Counted from the first letter of the stretch, positions 50,777 through 60,151 are shown. The stretch is 64,000 nt of DNA from Mycolicibacterium doricum (GCF_010728155.1 NZ_AP022605.1:3224001-3288000), one strand, 5' to 3'. Notes: generated by a model from the letters alone, not told the origin. Made by a program: numbers and translations.

Positions 50777-51472
50777 CTACAGCATCCGGCGCGCGAGGTC
50801 CTCGATCTCGTCGTCCGTCGCCGGGGTATGCGGCGGTACCGGCACCGCGCCCGGGCTCGAATCCTCGCTTGGCCCCGCACCCCCGGCGTGCAGGAGCGGC
50901 GTCCGCCGCTCCTCGTCGCGCTTCTGCTCGTCGGTGGATTTCGGCTCGCCCTCACGGACGGGGAGTGCCTGCGGCGGCTGAGGCGCCTGCGCTGGCTGCG
51001 GGGGTGCTCCTGGCGCACCGGCGGCCGCCGGGGGCGGTGCACCTCCCCCGGCGGTCTGCGCACCGCCACCCTGGCCGCCGAACTGCTGGGCGCCCTGCAT
51101 CGCCTGCTGCATGAGCGAACCGAACATGCCGCCGCCCTGGCCCCCACCGCCGACCTGCCCGGCCGAACTCGCCGCCTGGCCGCCCATCTGACCGAGTTGC
51201 CCGAGCATGCTGGTCAGCTGACCGACCGCCTGGCCACCGGACTCGTCGGCGTTCTGATAGGCCGACTGCGCGGAGACTAGCTTGCCGGAGAACATGCCCT
51301 CTTTCGCTCGCAGCGCAGCGACATTAGCCGTCAACGGCGCGGCCAATGTAGGAAGCACCGCGGCGATGGTCGCGCTCATCGCGTCCTCGCCGGGCGGCAC
51401 CATCGGCATCTCCGGCAGCTGCACCGTCGCCGTATCCCACGAGATGCCCTCGGGTTTCTTCAGCGGATCCAT
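50777..51472 (-). CDS. Esp/ESX-associated-like secreted protein (EspJ-type)
   Basis: 231 residues. A helical head (residues 33-85, APLTANVAALRAKEGMFSGK) is followed by Gly/Gln- then Pro-rich low-complexity tails. The composition resembles EspJ-type ESX substrates. It starts 27 bp after the partner gene ends. No Sec signal. Secretion by a type VII system is inferred. Confidence 0.6.
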   Translation of the reverse strand: MDPLKKPEGISWDTATVQLPEMPMVPPGEDAMSATIAAVLPTLAAPLTANVAALRAKEGMFSGKLVSAQSAYQNADESGGQAVGQLTSMLGQLGQMGGQAASSAGQVGGGGQGGGMFGSLMQQAMQGAQQFGGQGGGAQTAGGGAPPPAAAGAPGAPPQPAQAPQPPQALPVREGEPKSTDEQKRDEERRTPLLHAGGAGPSEDSSPGAVPVPPHTPATDDEIEDLARRML

Positions 51473-51499
51473 CAGCGGCCGGCTCCTCCCACGAACGTG

Positions 51500-52636
51500 T
51501 CACCACTCATCGTCGACGTCCTCGTCGAGGTCGTACTCCAGTGGCTCCGGCGCGGCCAGCCCGGCCCTCGTGCCGCCACCGCCGCCCGAACCGCGGTTGC
51601 CCACCATGCCCATCGGCGCGCCCATACCGCCACCAATGCCGCCGGCGGCCACCGGTGCGGCGCCGCCCACGGCGGCAGCGCCCGCCATGGCCACTTCGGG
51701 TGCGGGCGCGACCGAAACCGCGTTCGTCCCGACCAGACCGGCCAGCAAGGGGGTCTGCGCCGCGACGCCGCCGGAACCGGGCAACGATGCGGCACGCATC
51801 ATCCCGCTGCCGCCGCTGGCTCCCGACCCACCGGCGAGCGGGTGGTTGGAGAACGACGAGAACGGCAAGCCCGCCGCGCCGAGCGAATCGGACTTGCCGC
51901 CCTGCCCGAACATCGACGTCAACTGCTGTAGCGGTTGGGACAGTTGCTGCAGCGGCTGCATCATCTGCTGAGGTACCTGCGTGACCATCTGCCCGAGCTG
52001 TTGCGGCAGTTGACCGGCGATCGACGTCAGCTGGCTCATCATCTGCATGCCCTGCTGGGACCCTTGTCCACCCGCCTTGCCCGCTTCCTTCGCGGCGTCT
52101 CGGGCGGCCTGCTGACCGGGCACGGTCGGCGGGACACCGGCAGTGGGGATGCTCGGCGGCGCCCCGAAGCTGCTGGCCAGTTCAGTGGAGCTGGCGGTGA
52201 CCTGCGTGATGTTCTGCGACAGCCCCATCTTGATGCGGGCCTGGACGAGTTCCTGGGTGTTGCTGAACGGCAGCGCCTGGATCGCCTCGCACTCGTGCTG
52301 CGTCTCCTGCGCCATGGCGTTCACCAGCGTCTTGGTCCGCACGACGGCGACTTCCATCTGCCGCAGCTTGGCCGCGATCGCGGCGGCGTGGGCGGCATTG
52401 GCCTCGTGGCCACCGATGATCGTGCTGGCCTCACCGGCCGCGGCGACCGCTCCGCCGCCCTCCCAAGCGTCGGAGAGCTTCATCAACTGGCCCTGCTGCT
52501 CCGGTACGACGGATCCGCTGAGTTTCGCCGCGAGCTGCTCGTAGGACGCCGCGGCGGCCGCCAGTGTCTCCTCGTCGACGTTCGGCCATCCGGGGCCCGT
52601 CACGGTCTGAGCACCGTACGAGCTGGCGTCGGGCAT
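51500..52636 (-). CDS. PPE/Esp-like protein with C-terminal YxxxE signal
   Basis: 378 residues. A helical N-terminal domain of about 170 residues (WPNVDEETLAAAAASYEQLA; KLSDAWEGGGAVAAAGEAS, with a WEG in place of WxG) is followed by a Gln-rich repeat (PQQLGQMVTQVPQQMMQPLQ) and a Gly/Ala tail. It ends EYDLDEDVDDEW, containing a YxxxE type VII secretion motif. ATG 52636 is chosen; GTG 52651, GTG 52645 and TTG 52690 are alternatives. A TAAAGT box lies at 52691-52696. Confidence 0.65.
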   Translation of the reverse strand: MPDASSYGAQTVTGPGWPNVDEETLAAAAASYEQLAAKLSGSVVPEQQGQLMKLSDAWEGGGAVAAAGEASTIIGGHEANAAHAAAIAAKLRQMEVAVVRTKTLVNAMAQETQHECEAIQALPFSNTQELVQARIKMGLSQNITQVTASSTELASSFGAPPSIPTAGVPPTVPGQQAARDAAKEAGKAGGQGSQQGMQMMSQLTSIAGQLPQQLGQMVTQVPQQMMQPLQQLSQPLQQLTSMFGQGGKSDSLGAAGLPFSSFSNHPLAGGSGASGGSGMMRAASLPGSGGVAAQTPLLAGLVGTNAVSVAPAPEVAMAGAAAVGGAAPVAAGGIGGGMGAPMGMVGNRGSGGGGGTRAGLAAPEPLEYDLDEDVDDEW

Positions 52637-52690
52637 GATCCCCACGAGCACGGGCCCCCTGTTCTCCGCGGTGACGACATTCGTCAGCAA

Positions 52691-52696
52691 ACTTTA
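52691..52696 (-). promoter_or_regulatory. -10 box of the Esp-like pair
   Basis: TAAAGT predicts a start near 52684 and a leader of about 48 nt for ATG 52636. Confidence 0.45.
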
Positions 52697-52797
52697 CCGC
52701 GTAGCTGGCGGGTGTACCGGCGGGAATTCAACGCAGGCCCAACCCCGGCAGTGGCGGAGCGAACCCACCGATGAAGCGTCGCTGAATTTTCCTAAAA

Positions 52798-52843
52798 TTA
52801 AGCTAATGTCTTCATATGGCGGGAGTTAAGCAAATTCCTTCAT
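52798..52843 (+). promoter_or_regulatory. 18-bp direct repeats spanning the SatD start codon
   Basis: TTAAGCTAATGTCTTCAT (52798-52815) and TTAAGCAAATTCCTTCAT (52826-52843) match at 15 of 18 positions, 28 bp apart, and flank ATG 52816 in an AT-rich patch. An inverted ATGAAG lies at 52771. They look like an operator, perhaps for the SatD-type protein's own HTH. Confidence 0.55.
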
Positions 52844-53448
52844 CGACGGCCGCGGTGATCGGCGACGTAGTCGCCTCCCGCCGCGCCCCCGACCGGGCCG
52901 CACTGCACCGCCACCTCGACGCCGCGCTCGGCGACGCCGGGTTCGCCTTCACGGTCGGTGACGAGTTCCAGGGGACCCATCCGAGCGTCGGCGCCGCAAT
53001 CGACGCGGCACTGACCGTGCGGCTCGCGGTCGCCCCCGCCATCGACATCCGCTTCGGCATCGGCTGGGGGCTGGTCACGATGCTCGACGCCGAAACGGGG
53101 ATCCAGGACGGCCCCGGCTGGTGGGCCGCGCGGGAAGCGATCGAATGGACCGCTTCGGCGCAGCGACAGCCGGGCCTCGCGGCGGTGCGCACGTCTTATC
53201 GCCGGGCCCTGGCGACCCCGGGTCCGGATGTCGACGCCGTCAACGCCGCCCTGTTGTGTCGGGACCACCTGCTTGGATCACTCGACGACCGATCACTGAG
53301 GATTCTGAAGGGCCTGTTGACCAACCACACCAAAAAGGACATCGCCGCCGCCGAGCACGTCAGCGCCTCGGCGGTATCCCAGCGCGCCGGCCGCGACGGG
53401 CTCGACCTGCTCGTGTTGACCTCGACCTACCTGCGCGGTGTCCGATGA
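52816..53448 (+). CDS. SatD-type protein with C-terminal helix-turn-helix
   Basis: 210 residues. The N-terminal part (AVIGDVVASRRAPDRAALHR and FTVGDEFQG) is typical of the SatD family. Residues about 165-200 form a MarR/LuxR-like HTH (NHTKKDIAAAEHVSASAVSQ). ATGA overlap with the membrane gene gives the usual SatD plus membrane-partner pair. The AT-rich promoter with repeats over the start codon suggests autoregulation. Confidence 0.8.
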   Translation: MAGVKQIPSSTAAVIGDVVASRRAPDRAALHRHLDAALGDAGFAFTVGDEFQGTHPSVGAAIDAALTVRLAVAPAIDIRFGIGWGLVTMLDAETGIQDGPGWWAAREAIEWTASAQRQPGLAAVRTSYRRALATPGPDVDAVNAALLCRDHLLGSLDDRSLRILKGLLTNHTKKDIAAAEHVSASAVSQRAGRDGLDLLVLTSTYLRGVR

Positions 53449-54194
53449 GCGCGCTGGCCGTCCTGCTGATCGCGATCGGCCTCGCCGACACACTCCGGCG
53501 GATCACACCCCGCACCCGGTGGCCCGTCGTGATCGTGCCCGCCGCGGTCGTGGCCTGCGCCCTGCTGGCCGGCCTGTGGCACCGCGGCGACATCCCGTTG
53601 CTCCTGATCGCCGCTGCCACGGGGATCGCGTGGGAGGTACTCGGGGCGCGGGCGGAGCGCACCGGTCGACGGCCATGGGCACCGCTGGTCGTGCTGGCCA
53701 CGGCCGCTGCCACGCTGATCGTGCTCTCCGGGTGGGCGTCCCACGTAGCCGGGTTGGTCGGCCGATGGTCGGACTGGACACAGTTCAGCGCGGTCAGCGC
53801 GGTCAACGCGGACCGGCTGCTGATGGTCGTGGCGGTCATCCTGCTGCAGTTGGCCACGGGAAACGCGCTGGTGCGGCTGGTACTGGCGTCGGTCGGGGCA
53901 GTGAAGCCCGCCGGAGAGCCGCAGCCGTCGGACCGGCTCAGGGGCGGCCGGCTGCTCGGGCCGATGGAGCGGCTGCTGATCCTCGGCCTCGGGCTGGCCG
54001 GGCAGTTGGCCGCCGCCACCGCCGTCGTCGCCGCCAAGAGCATCATCCGGTTCCCGGAGATCAACGCTGCGAACGCGAGGGGCAATGGTAACGGTGACTT
54101 GGGAATCGGCATCCACGGGGTGACCGAATACTTCCTGGTCGGCAGCTTCGCCAGCTGGATCATCGCGCTCGGCGGGTTGGCGCTGGCGCAATAA
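53445..54194 (+). CDS. Membrane partner of SatD (DUF3307-like)
   Basis: 249 residues, six or seven hydrophobic segments (LAVLLIAIGLADTLRRI at the start; VTEYFLVGSFASWIIALGGL at the end). Translationally coupled to the SatD gene. Just past its stop GGCGCAATAA is repeated, giving two in-frame TAA codons. Function unknown. Confidence 0.75.
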   Translation: MSALAVLLIAIGLADTLRRITPRTRWPVVIVPAAVVACALLAGLWHRGDIPLLLIAAATGIAWEVLGARAERTGRRPWAPLVVLATAAATLIVLSGWASHVAGLVGRWSDWTQFSAVSAVNADRLLMVVAVILLQLATGNALVRLVLASVGAVKPAGEPQPSDRLRGGRLLGPMERLLILGLGLAGQLAAATAVVAAKSIIRFPEINAANARGNGNGDLGIGIHGVTEYFLVGSFASWIIALGGLALAQ

Positions 54195-54326
54195 GGCGCA
54201 ATAAGGCGCAATTACCCCAATTGCGACGCGACGATTCTGTGGAAGTACGGCGGCGACTGGACGCCGAGGCGCTCGATGGTCTGGCCGAGGCATCGGCGCC
54301 GGTCCGGACTCGAGTCACATGTGCTT

Positions 54327-54332
54327 TAGCCT
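54327..54332 (+). promoter_or_regulatory. -10 box, leaderless aminotransferase promoter
   Basis: TAGCCT, 7 nt before ATG 54340. Confidence 0.55.
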
Positions 54333-54339
54333 CGACGTG

Positions 54340-55527
54340 ATGAGTGGGGCGCACGCGAAGAGTCCAGAGCACCGGGAGGTGTCGCTGCGCGCCGGCATCC
54401 CACCGTTCTACGTGATGGACGTGTGGCTGGCCGCCGCCGAACGTCAGCGCAGCCACGGCGACCTGGTCAACCTGTCGGCGGGCCAACCCAGCGCAGGTGC
54501 CCCGACCGCCGTGCGGGAAGCCGCCATCGCCGCACTGCACCGCAACCAGCTCGGTTACACCGTCGCGCTCGGCATCCCGGAACTGCGGGAGGCCATCGCC
54601 GGCAGCTATACCGGCCGCTATGGGGTCACCGTCGAACCCGAAGACGTCATCGTCACCACCGGATCCTCCGGCGGTTTCCTGTTGGCGTTCCTGGCCTGCT
54701 TCGACGTCGGCGACCGCGTGGCGATCGCCAGCCCCGGCTACCCCTGCTACCGCAACATCCTGTCGGCGCTGGGCTGCGAGGTCGTCGAGCTGCCGTGCGG
54801 CGCGGAGACGCGATTTCAGCCCACCGCCGCCATGCTCGCCGAAATAGACCCGCCGGTGCAGGGCGTGATCGTCGCCAGCCCGGCGAACCCCACCGGCACG
54901 GTGATCGCACCCGAGGAACTGGCCACGATCGCCACGTGGTGCGAGGAAACCGGCGTTGCGCTGATCAGTGACGAGGTGTACCACGGGCTGGTCTACGAGG
55001 GCGCCCCCCAGATCGGCTGCGCCTGGCAGACGTCACGAAAAGGGTTGGTCGTCAATAGCTTTTCGAAGTACTACGCGATGACCGGGTGGCGGCTGGGCTG
55101 GCTGCTGGTACCCACCAAACTGCGCCGCGCCGTCGAGCGCCTGACCGGGAACCTCACCATCTGCCCGCCCGCGCTGGCACAGCAAGCCGCGGTGGCGGCG
55201 TTCACCCCCGAGTCGACGGCCGAGGCCGACGGTCTGCTGGCCCGCTACGCCGACAACCGTCGCCTGCTGCTCGACGGGCTGCGCGCCATCGGCATCGACC
55301 GGGTGGCTCCGACCGACGGCGCGTTCTACGTCTACGCCGACGTCTCGCATTTGACCGACGCGTCGTTGTCGTTCTGCGCGAAGCTGCTGGCCGACACCGG
55401 GGTCGCGATCGCGCCCGGGATCGATTTCGACACCGTGCACGGCGGCTCGTTCGTCCGGCTGTCGTTCGCCGGACCGACCGCCGACATCACCGAGGCGCTG
55501 AGCCGGATCGGAGCCTGGCTGCGCTGA
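54340..55527 (+). CDS. Class I/II PLP-dependent aminotransferase
   Basis: 395 residues, fold-type I. Motifs: LSAGQPSAGAP, VASPANPTGT, LISDEVYHGLVY, the PLP-Lys in NSFSKYYAMTGWRLGW, and the substrate-carboxylate Arg in SFVRLSFA. Substrate not evident. ATG 54340 from promoter spacing; the open frame extends 21 bp further. Confidence 0.9.
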   Translation: MSGAHAKSPEHREVSLRAGIPPFYVMDVWLAAAERQRSHGDLVNLSAGQPSAGAPTAVREAAIAALHRNQLGYTVALGIPELREAIAGSYTGRYGVTVEPEDVIVTTGSSGGFLLAFLACFDVGDRVAIASPGYPCYRNILSALGCEVVELPCGAETRFQPTAAMLAEIDPPVQGVIVASPANPTGTVIAPEELATIATWCEETGVALISDEVYHGLVYEGAPQIGCAWQTSRKGLVVNSFSKYYAMTGWRLGWLLVPTKLRRAVERLTGNLTICPPALAQQAAVAAFTPESTAEADGLLARYADNRRLLLDGLRAIGIDRVAPTDGAFYVYADVSHLTDASLSFCAKLLADTGVAIAPGIDFDTVHGGSFVRLSFAGPTADITEALSRIGAWLR

Positions 55528-55578
55528 CGTATCGACTTGTCGGTGTGCGCCGCTACAGTCGGGGTCCTGCTCGAAAGC

Positions 55579-55779
55579 ATGCTCGACGTCGATCCCGAGG
55601 ACCGCTGCGTCACGATCCGACCGCCGGGCTGGTGCGAGGAATGCGGGCCGCGCCCAGCCGCCCGCAGGACCAGTGTCATCGAGGGCGGACTCAGTGTCGA
55701 GAGCGGACTCAGTGTCGAGGGCGGGCTCAGTGTCGAGAGCGGACTCAGTATCGACATCGTCAAGTTCGACGCTGCGTGA
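55579..55779 (+). CDS. Possible small CxxC protein with hexapeptide repeat
   Basis: 66 residues from ATG 55579: MLDVDPEDRCVTIRPPGWCE-EC with a CxxC, then SVESGL/SVEGGL units from the 18-bp repeat. It overlaps the 3' end of the acetoacetyl-CoA synthetase gene by 20 bp. A TACAGT at 55553-55558 could drive it. Coding status is doubtful. Confidence 0.35.
   Translation: MLDVDPEDRCVTIRPPGWCEECGPRPAARRTSVIEGGLSVESGLSVEGGLSVESGLSIDIVKFDAA
55672..55755. repeat. 18-bp tandem repeat
   Basis: AGTGTCGAGAGCGGACTC three times (one with two changes) after a 21-bp first unit and before a partial fifth. The period keeps frame, reading SVESGL on the plus strand and DTESAL on the minus. Confidence 0.9.
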
Positions 55780-57712
55780 CGTACCAATCCAGCAGAGCTG
55801 GATTGTCGACCGCGGTCGGCTCGACGACACGGGCCGGGTCACCGCCCTGGAGGAGCTTCTTGATCGGCACCTCGAGCTTCTTACCGGTGCGGGTGTGCGG
55901 GATGCCGGGGGCCAGCAGGATGTCGTCAGGCACGTGGCGCGGTGACACCTCGGTCCGGATCGTCGCGCAGATCCGGTCCTTGAGGTCGTCGGTGAGTTCG
56001 GCATCGTCGGTGAGTGTGACGAAAAGCGGCATCCAGTAGCCGCCGTCGGGTTGCTCGGCGCCGATCACCAGCGCCTCGGCGACCTCCGTCATCCGTTCCA
56101 CGGCCTGGTAGATGTCGGCGCTGCCCATCCGGATGCCGTGGCGGTTGAGCGTCGAATCCGACCGGCCGTGCACGACGACGCTGCCGTGGTCGGTGATCGT
56201 GATCCAGTCGCCGTGCCGCCACACTCCCGGATACATCGCGAAATATGCCTCCCGGTAGCGACTTCCGTCGGGGTCGTTCCAGAACTTCACCGGCATCGAC
56301 GGCAGTGGTTTGGTGATGACGAGTTCGCCGACCTCACCACGGACAGGCTGGCCCGAGGTGTCCCACGCCTCGACGGCGGCGCCGAGGTACGGCGCCGAGA
56401 GCTCCCCCGGCCAGACCGGAACAGTGCGCACACCGCCCATGAACGCCGACACCACGTCGGTGCCGCCGCTGATGGAAGCCACCTGCACATGCTCGCCCAC
56501 GTTGTCGCGCAACCACAGTGCCGAGGCCGGGGGCAGCGACGAACCGGTGATTCCGACGGTCCGCAGCGCGGACAGATCGTGCTCCTGACCCGGTACCGCG
56601 CCCGCCTTGTCACATGCCAGCACGTAACCGGGGCTGGTGCCCAGCACCGTCGCCCGCACCCGGGCGGCGATATCCCAGAGGGTGTCGGCGGCTGGATACG
56701 TCGGGCTTCCGTCGTAACACACGATGGTCGCCCCGACCAGCAGACCGGCCACCTGGAAGTTCCACATCATCCAGCTCGGGCTGGTGAACCAGAAGAAGGT
56801 GTCCTCGGCGCCGAGATCCGACTGCAGGGCTACGGCTTTGAGGTGTTCGACCACAACCCCGCCGTGACCGTGCACGATGCCCTTCGGCAGACCCGTCGTG
56901 CCCGACGAGTACAGCACCCAAAGCGGATGGTCGAAGTCGACGGCGACCGGTTGCAACGCACCGCCCTCGGCGGTCACCGAAGCCCAGTCCAGCCAGTCCG
57001 CGTCGGGCACATCGGACCCGATCCGCGACACCAGGACCCCGGCCTGCAACGTCGGCAGCCCGGCGCGCAGCGCGGCGACATCGGGCGTCTTGTCATGGGT
57101 TTTCCCGCCGAAGCGGTATCCGTCGGCCGCGATCAGCACCACCGGTTCGAGCTGCCCGAGCCGGTCCAACGCGGCCTTGGCGGTGTAGTCCTGTCCGCAC
57201 GCGCTCCAGATCGCCCCGATGCTCGCGGTGGCGAGGAAAGAAATGACCGCCTCGGGCACGTTGGGCAGGTAACCCGCCACGCGATCACCCGGGCCGACGC
57301 CGAGCGACTGCAGCGTGCGGGCCAAACCCGCGGCTTGCCTGAGTGTCTCGCCCCATGAGACCTCGGTGACCTCGCCAGCGCAGACTGAGCCACCCTCGGT
57401 GACGTAGAGGATGGCAGGCCGGTCGGCGCGGGCGTGCCGGACGACCTGGTCGGCGTAGTTCAGTCGCGTTCCCGGGAACCAGCGCGCGCCGGGCATCGCG
57501 TCGTCGGCGAGTACTTCGGCGGGCGCTTCACCGAGTTCGAAGTACTCCCACAGCGCACCCCAGAACCCGGCGAGGTCGTCGACCGACCACTGCCACAGGG
57601 CGTGGTAGTCCGACACGTCGGCGCCCGTGCGGCGCTGAACGAAGCGGGCGAAGTCGGTAACCCTGGCGCGGGCGACGTCGTCGTCGCTCGGCACCCACTG
57701 GGGTTCGCTCAC
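55760..57712 (-). CDS. Acetoacetyl-CoA synthetase
   Basis: 650 residues, ANL-superfamily acid-CoA ligase. Motifs: WVLYSSGTTGLPKGIVHGHG (P-loop), ISGGTDVVSAF, GDWITITDHGS and the lysine motif TRTGKKLEVPIKK. Length and the N-terminal WQWSVDDLAGFWGALWEYF fit acetoacetate-CoA ligase. GTG 57712 overlaps the dehydrogenase stop (GTGA). The last gene of a ketone-body operon. Confidence 0.93.
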   Translation of the reverse strand: MSEPQWVPSDDDVARARVTDFARFVQRRTGADVSDYHALWQWSVDDLAGFWGALWEYFELGEAPAEVLADDAMPGARWFPGTRLNYADQVVRHARADRPAILYVTEGGSVCAGEVTEVSWGETLRQAAGLARTLQSLGVGPGDRVAGYLPNVPEAVISFLATASIGAIWSACGQDYTAKAALDRLGQLEPVVLIAADGYRFGGKTHDKTPDVAALRAGLPTLQAGVLVSRIGSDVPDADWLDWASVTAEGGALQPVAVDFDHPLWVLYSSGTTGLPKGIVHGHGGVVVEHLKAVALQSDLGAEDTFFWFTSPSWMMWNFQVAGLLVGATIVCYDGSPTYPAADTLWDIAARVRATVLGTSPGYVLACDKAGAVPGQEHDLSALRTVGITGSSLPPASALWLRDNVGEHVQVASISGGTDVVSAFMGGVRTVPVWPGELSAPYLGAAVEAWDTSGQPVRGEVGELVITKPLPSMPVKFWNDPDGSRYREAYFAMYPGVWRHGDWITITDHGSVVVHGRSDSTLNRHGIRMGSADIYQAVERMTEVAEALVIGAEQPDGGYWMPLFVTLTDDAELTDDLKDRICATIRTEVSPRHVPDDILLAPGIPHTRTGKKLEVPIKKLLQGGDPARVVEPTAVDNPALLDWYVTQRRT

Positions 57713-58455
57713 CGGGCGCTCCACCCACCGTCCATGGTGTAGGCCGCACCGGTCACCATGCCGGACTGCGACGAGGCCAGCCAGCCAACCAGCGATGCCA
57801 CTTCGGACGGTTCGACGAGTCGCTTGATGGAGCTCTCCTTGAGCAGGATCTGGGTCACCACGTCATCTTCACCGATGCCGTGAACCTTGGCCTGGTCGGC
57901 TATCTGTTTGGTGACCAACGGGGTTCGCACGTAACCGGGGTTGACGCAGTTGCTGGTCACCTGATGGGGTCCGCCCTCCAGGGCGGTCACTTTCGACAGC
58001 CCCTCGAGGGCGTGCTTGGCGGTGACGTAGCCGACCTTGTACTCCGAGGCGCGCAATCCGTGCACCGACGAGATGTTGATGACCCGGCCGAATTTCTGCG
58101 CGTACATGTAGGGCAGCGCCGCGCGGATGAGCAGGAAGGGCGCCTCGACCATCAGCGTCATCAGCATCCGGAAGTTCTCCGGGAGGAAGTCGACGATCGG
58201 GTCGATGCGTTGCACACCGGCGTTGTTGACCAGGATGTCGGCGTCCAGCGCCAGGCCTTCGAGCCCGGACACGTCGAGGAGGTCCACCACCCAGGCCTTG
58301 CCGCCGATCTCGTCGGCCAATGCGGCAGCGGCGGATTCGTCACGGTCGGCGACGGTGACGGTGGCACCGCAGGCGGCGAGTTCACGCGCACACGCCTCGC
58401 CGATACCGCTCGCACCGCCGGTCACCAGAGCGGTCCGCCCGGCCAGATCGGTCAT
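57709..58455 (-). CDS. 3-hydroxybutyrate dehydrogenase (SDR)
   Basis: 248 residues, classical SDR: TGGASGIGEACARELA cofactor loop, NNAGVQ, ISSVHG, and YVTAKHAL catalytic Tyr/Lys. The residues ASEYKVGY and LVTKQIADQAK match 3-hydroxybutyrate dehydrogenases. It would feed acetoacetate to the next gene. ATGA overlap with the transporter. Confidence 0.92.
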   Translation of the reverse strand: MTDLAGRTALVTGGASGIGEACARELAACGATVTVADRDESAAAALADEIGGKAWVVDLLDVSGLEGLALDADILVNNAGVQRIDPIVDFLPENFRMLMTLMVEAPFLLIRAALPYMYAQKFGRVINISSVHGLRASEYKVGYVTAKHALEGLSKVTALEGGPHQVTSNCVNPGYVRTPLVTKQIADQAKVHGIGEDDVVTQILLKESSIKRLVEPSEVASLVGWLASSQSGMVTGAAYTMDGGWSAR

Positions 58456-59837
58456 GCGCCGATCCTGGCGGCCTCGCGGGCGAGGTCCTCGCGGTCGGCC
58501 CGGTCCAGGTCATGCAGGTCGATGCCGTTGGTCTCACGGGTGAAGAACACCGCGACCAACGTGATCGAACACGCGACGGCGAGATAGATCGCGATCGGCA
58601 CCGACGAGCCGTAGATGTCGAGCAGCTTCACCGCGATGAGCGGCGCCAGCGAGCCCGCCACGATCGAGGTGACCTGATAGCCCAGGGACACACCGGAATA
58701 CCTCATCCGGGTCGGGAACATCTCGGCCATGATGGCCGGCTGCGGCGCGTACATCAGCGCATGGATCATCAGACCGATGCTCACCGCGGCCGTCACGACG
58801 ACGTAGCTGCCGCTGTTCATCATCGGGAACGCGAAAAAGCCCCACGTCGCGCCGAGGACCGCGCCAACCGTGTACACCGGGCGGCGGCCGAAACGGTCGG
58901 ACAGCCAACCGACCAGCGGTACGACCGCGAAGTGGATCAGGTGCGCCACCAGCAGGTACCAGAGAATGTCGCTGGTGTCGGCACCGACCTGGACCTTCAG
59001 GTAGGTGATCGAGAAGGTGACCACGAGGTAGTACATGATGTTCTCGCCGAATCGCAGGCCCATCGCGGAGAAGACGCCGCGCGGGTAGCGCTTGAGCACC
59101 TCGACCACACCGTAGGAGGTGGCCTTGGCCCGCTCCACCTCCTGCTGTGCGGCGACGAAGATCGGCGCATCGGTGACCTTGGTGCGGATGTAGTACCCGA
59201 TCAGCACGACCACGGCCGACAACCAGAAGGCCACGCGCCACCCCCACGACAGGAACGACGACTCGGGCAGCGTACTGGTCAGGATCAGCAGCACCACGGT
59301 GGCGAGCAGGTTCCCGACGGGCACGCCGGCCTGTGGCCAGCTGGCCCAGAAGCCACGTTCCCGGTTCGGGCTGTGCTCGGCGACCAGGAGCACCGCGCCG
59401 CCCCACTCGCCGCCGACGGCGAAGCCCTGGATGAACCGCAGCGCGACCAGCAGTGCCGGCGCCCAGTACCCGACCTGTCCATATGTCGGGAGGCAACCCA
59501 TCGCGAAGGTCGCGACGCCGACTAGCAGGAGGCTGAACTGGAGGAGCTTCTTACGGCCGTATTTGTCGCCGAAGTGCCCGAAGACCACGCCCCCGAGCGG
59601 GCGCGCGACGAAGCCGACCGCATACGTCGCGAACGCGAGGAAGATCGCGTTGAGTTCGCTGGTGGTCTCCGAGAAGAAGATCTTGTTGAACACCAGCGTG
59701 GCGGCGGTGCCGTAGAGAAAGAACTCGTACCACTCGACGACGGTGCCCGCCATCGAGGCGACGACCACACGTTTGAGGCCGGTGGTGATCGAGTCCGGCT
59801 GGCTAGTATCCGGTCGCGAGGGATTCTGCGTGCTCAT
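58452..59837 (-). CDS. MHS-family MFS transporter (probable 3-hydroxybutyrate/ketone-body importer)
   Basis: 461 residues, 12 helices. Motifs: GTVVEWYEFFLYGTAA, RPLGGVVFGHFGDKYGRKK, and GGEWGGAVLLV, typical of the metabolite:H+ symporter family. ATG 59837 follows AAGGAG. First gene of the operon, so its substrate is probably 3-hydroxybutyrate or acetoacetate, from context. Confidence 0.9.
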   Translation of the reverse strand: MSTQNPSRPDTSQPDSITTGLKRVVVASMAGTVVEWYEFFLYGTAATLVFNKIFFSETTSELNAIFLAFATYAVGFVARPLGGVVFGHFGDKYGRKKLLQFSLLLVGVATFAMGCLPTYGQVGYWAPALLVALRFIQGFAVGGEWGGAVLLVAEHSPNRERGFWASWPQAGVPVGNLLATVVLLILTSTLPESSFLSWGWRVAFWLSAVVVLIGYYIRTKVTDAPIFVAAQQEVERAKATSYGVVEVLKRYPRGVFSAMGLRFGENIMYYLVVTFSITYLKVQVGADTSDILWYLLVAHLIHFAVVPLVGWLSDRFGRRPVYTVGAVLGATWGFFAFPMMNSGSYVVVTAAVSIGLMIHALMYAPQPAIMAEMFPTRMRYSGVSLGYQVTSIVAGSLAPLIAVKLLDIYGSSVPIAIYLAVACSITLVAVFFTRETNGIDLHDLDRADREDLAREAARIGA

Positions 59838-59968
59838 CACTGACTCCTTCGCCGTTATCCCCTGGTACCGGCACGCCGATCTGATCCGGATGCTGCCGCG
59901 TCGTCGTCGAGGCCATCCGCGAGCCGGTGGGCGATCAGCACGAGGTGCTGCTCGGCGCGGGTTGAAAA

Positions 59969-60151
59969 TCAACTGCCGCCGCCACCGCAGCCGCCCCCGC
60001 CACCACCGGCACTACAGCCACCACCGCCCCTCCGGACCGCCTGTCCACGGACCACTGCCACTGTCGGGCGGGTCATCGTGGAACGCCGGTAGCGGCCGAC
60101 GAGCAAGGACGTGATGACCAGACCTGTCATCACTCCGAGGGTCCACACCAC
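59969..60151 (-). pseudogene. Remnant of a TIGR04222-type glycine/cysteine-tail membrane protein
   Basis: 60 codons: one membrane helix (VWTLGVMTGLVITSLLVGRY) joined to a Gly/Cys-rich tail ending GGCGGGGS. Full-length relatives have a domain of about 150 residues between these parts. It faces a broken gene of the family that usually accompanies TIGR04222 genes. A genuine microprotein is the alternative. Confidence 0.45.

Noticed and set aside
59840..59968. Plus-strand tail reading EAIREPVGDQHEVLLGAG and stop
   Set aside because: It looks protein-like, but no start, no further match and no family could be supported, so it was not called a gene remnant.
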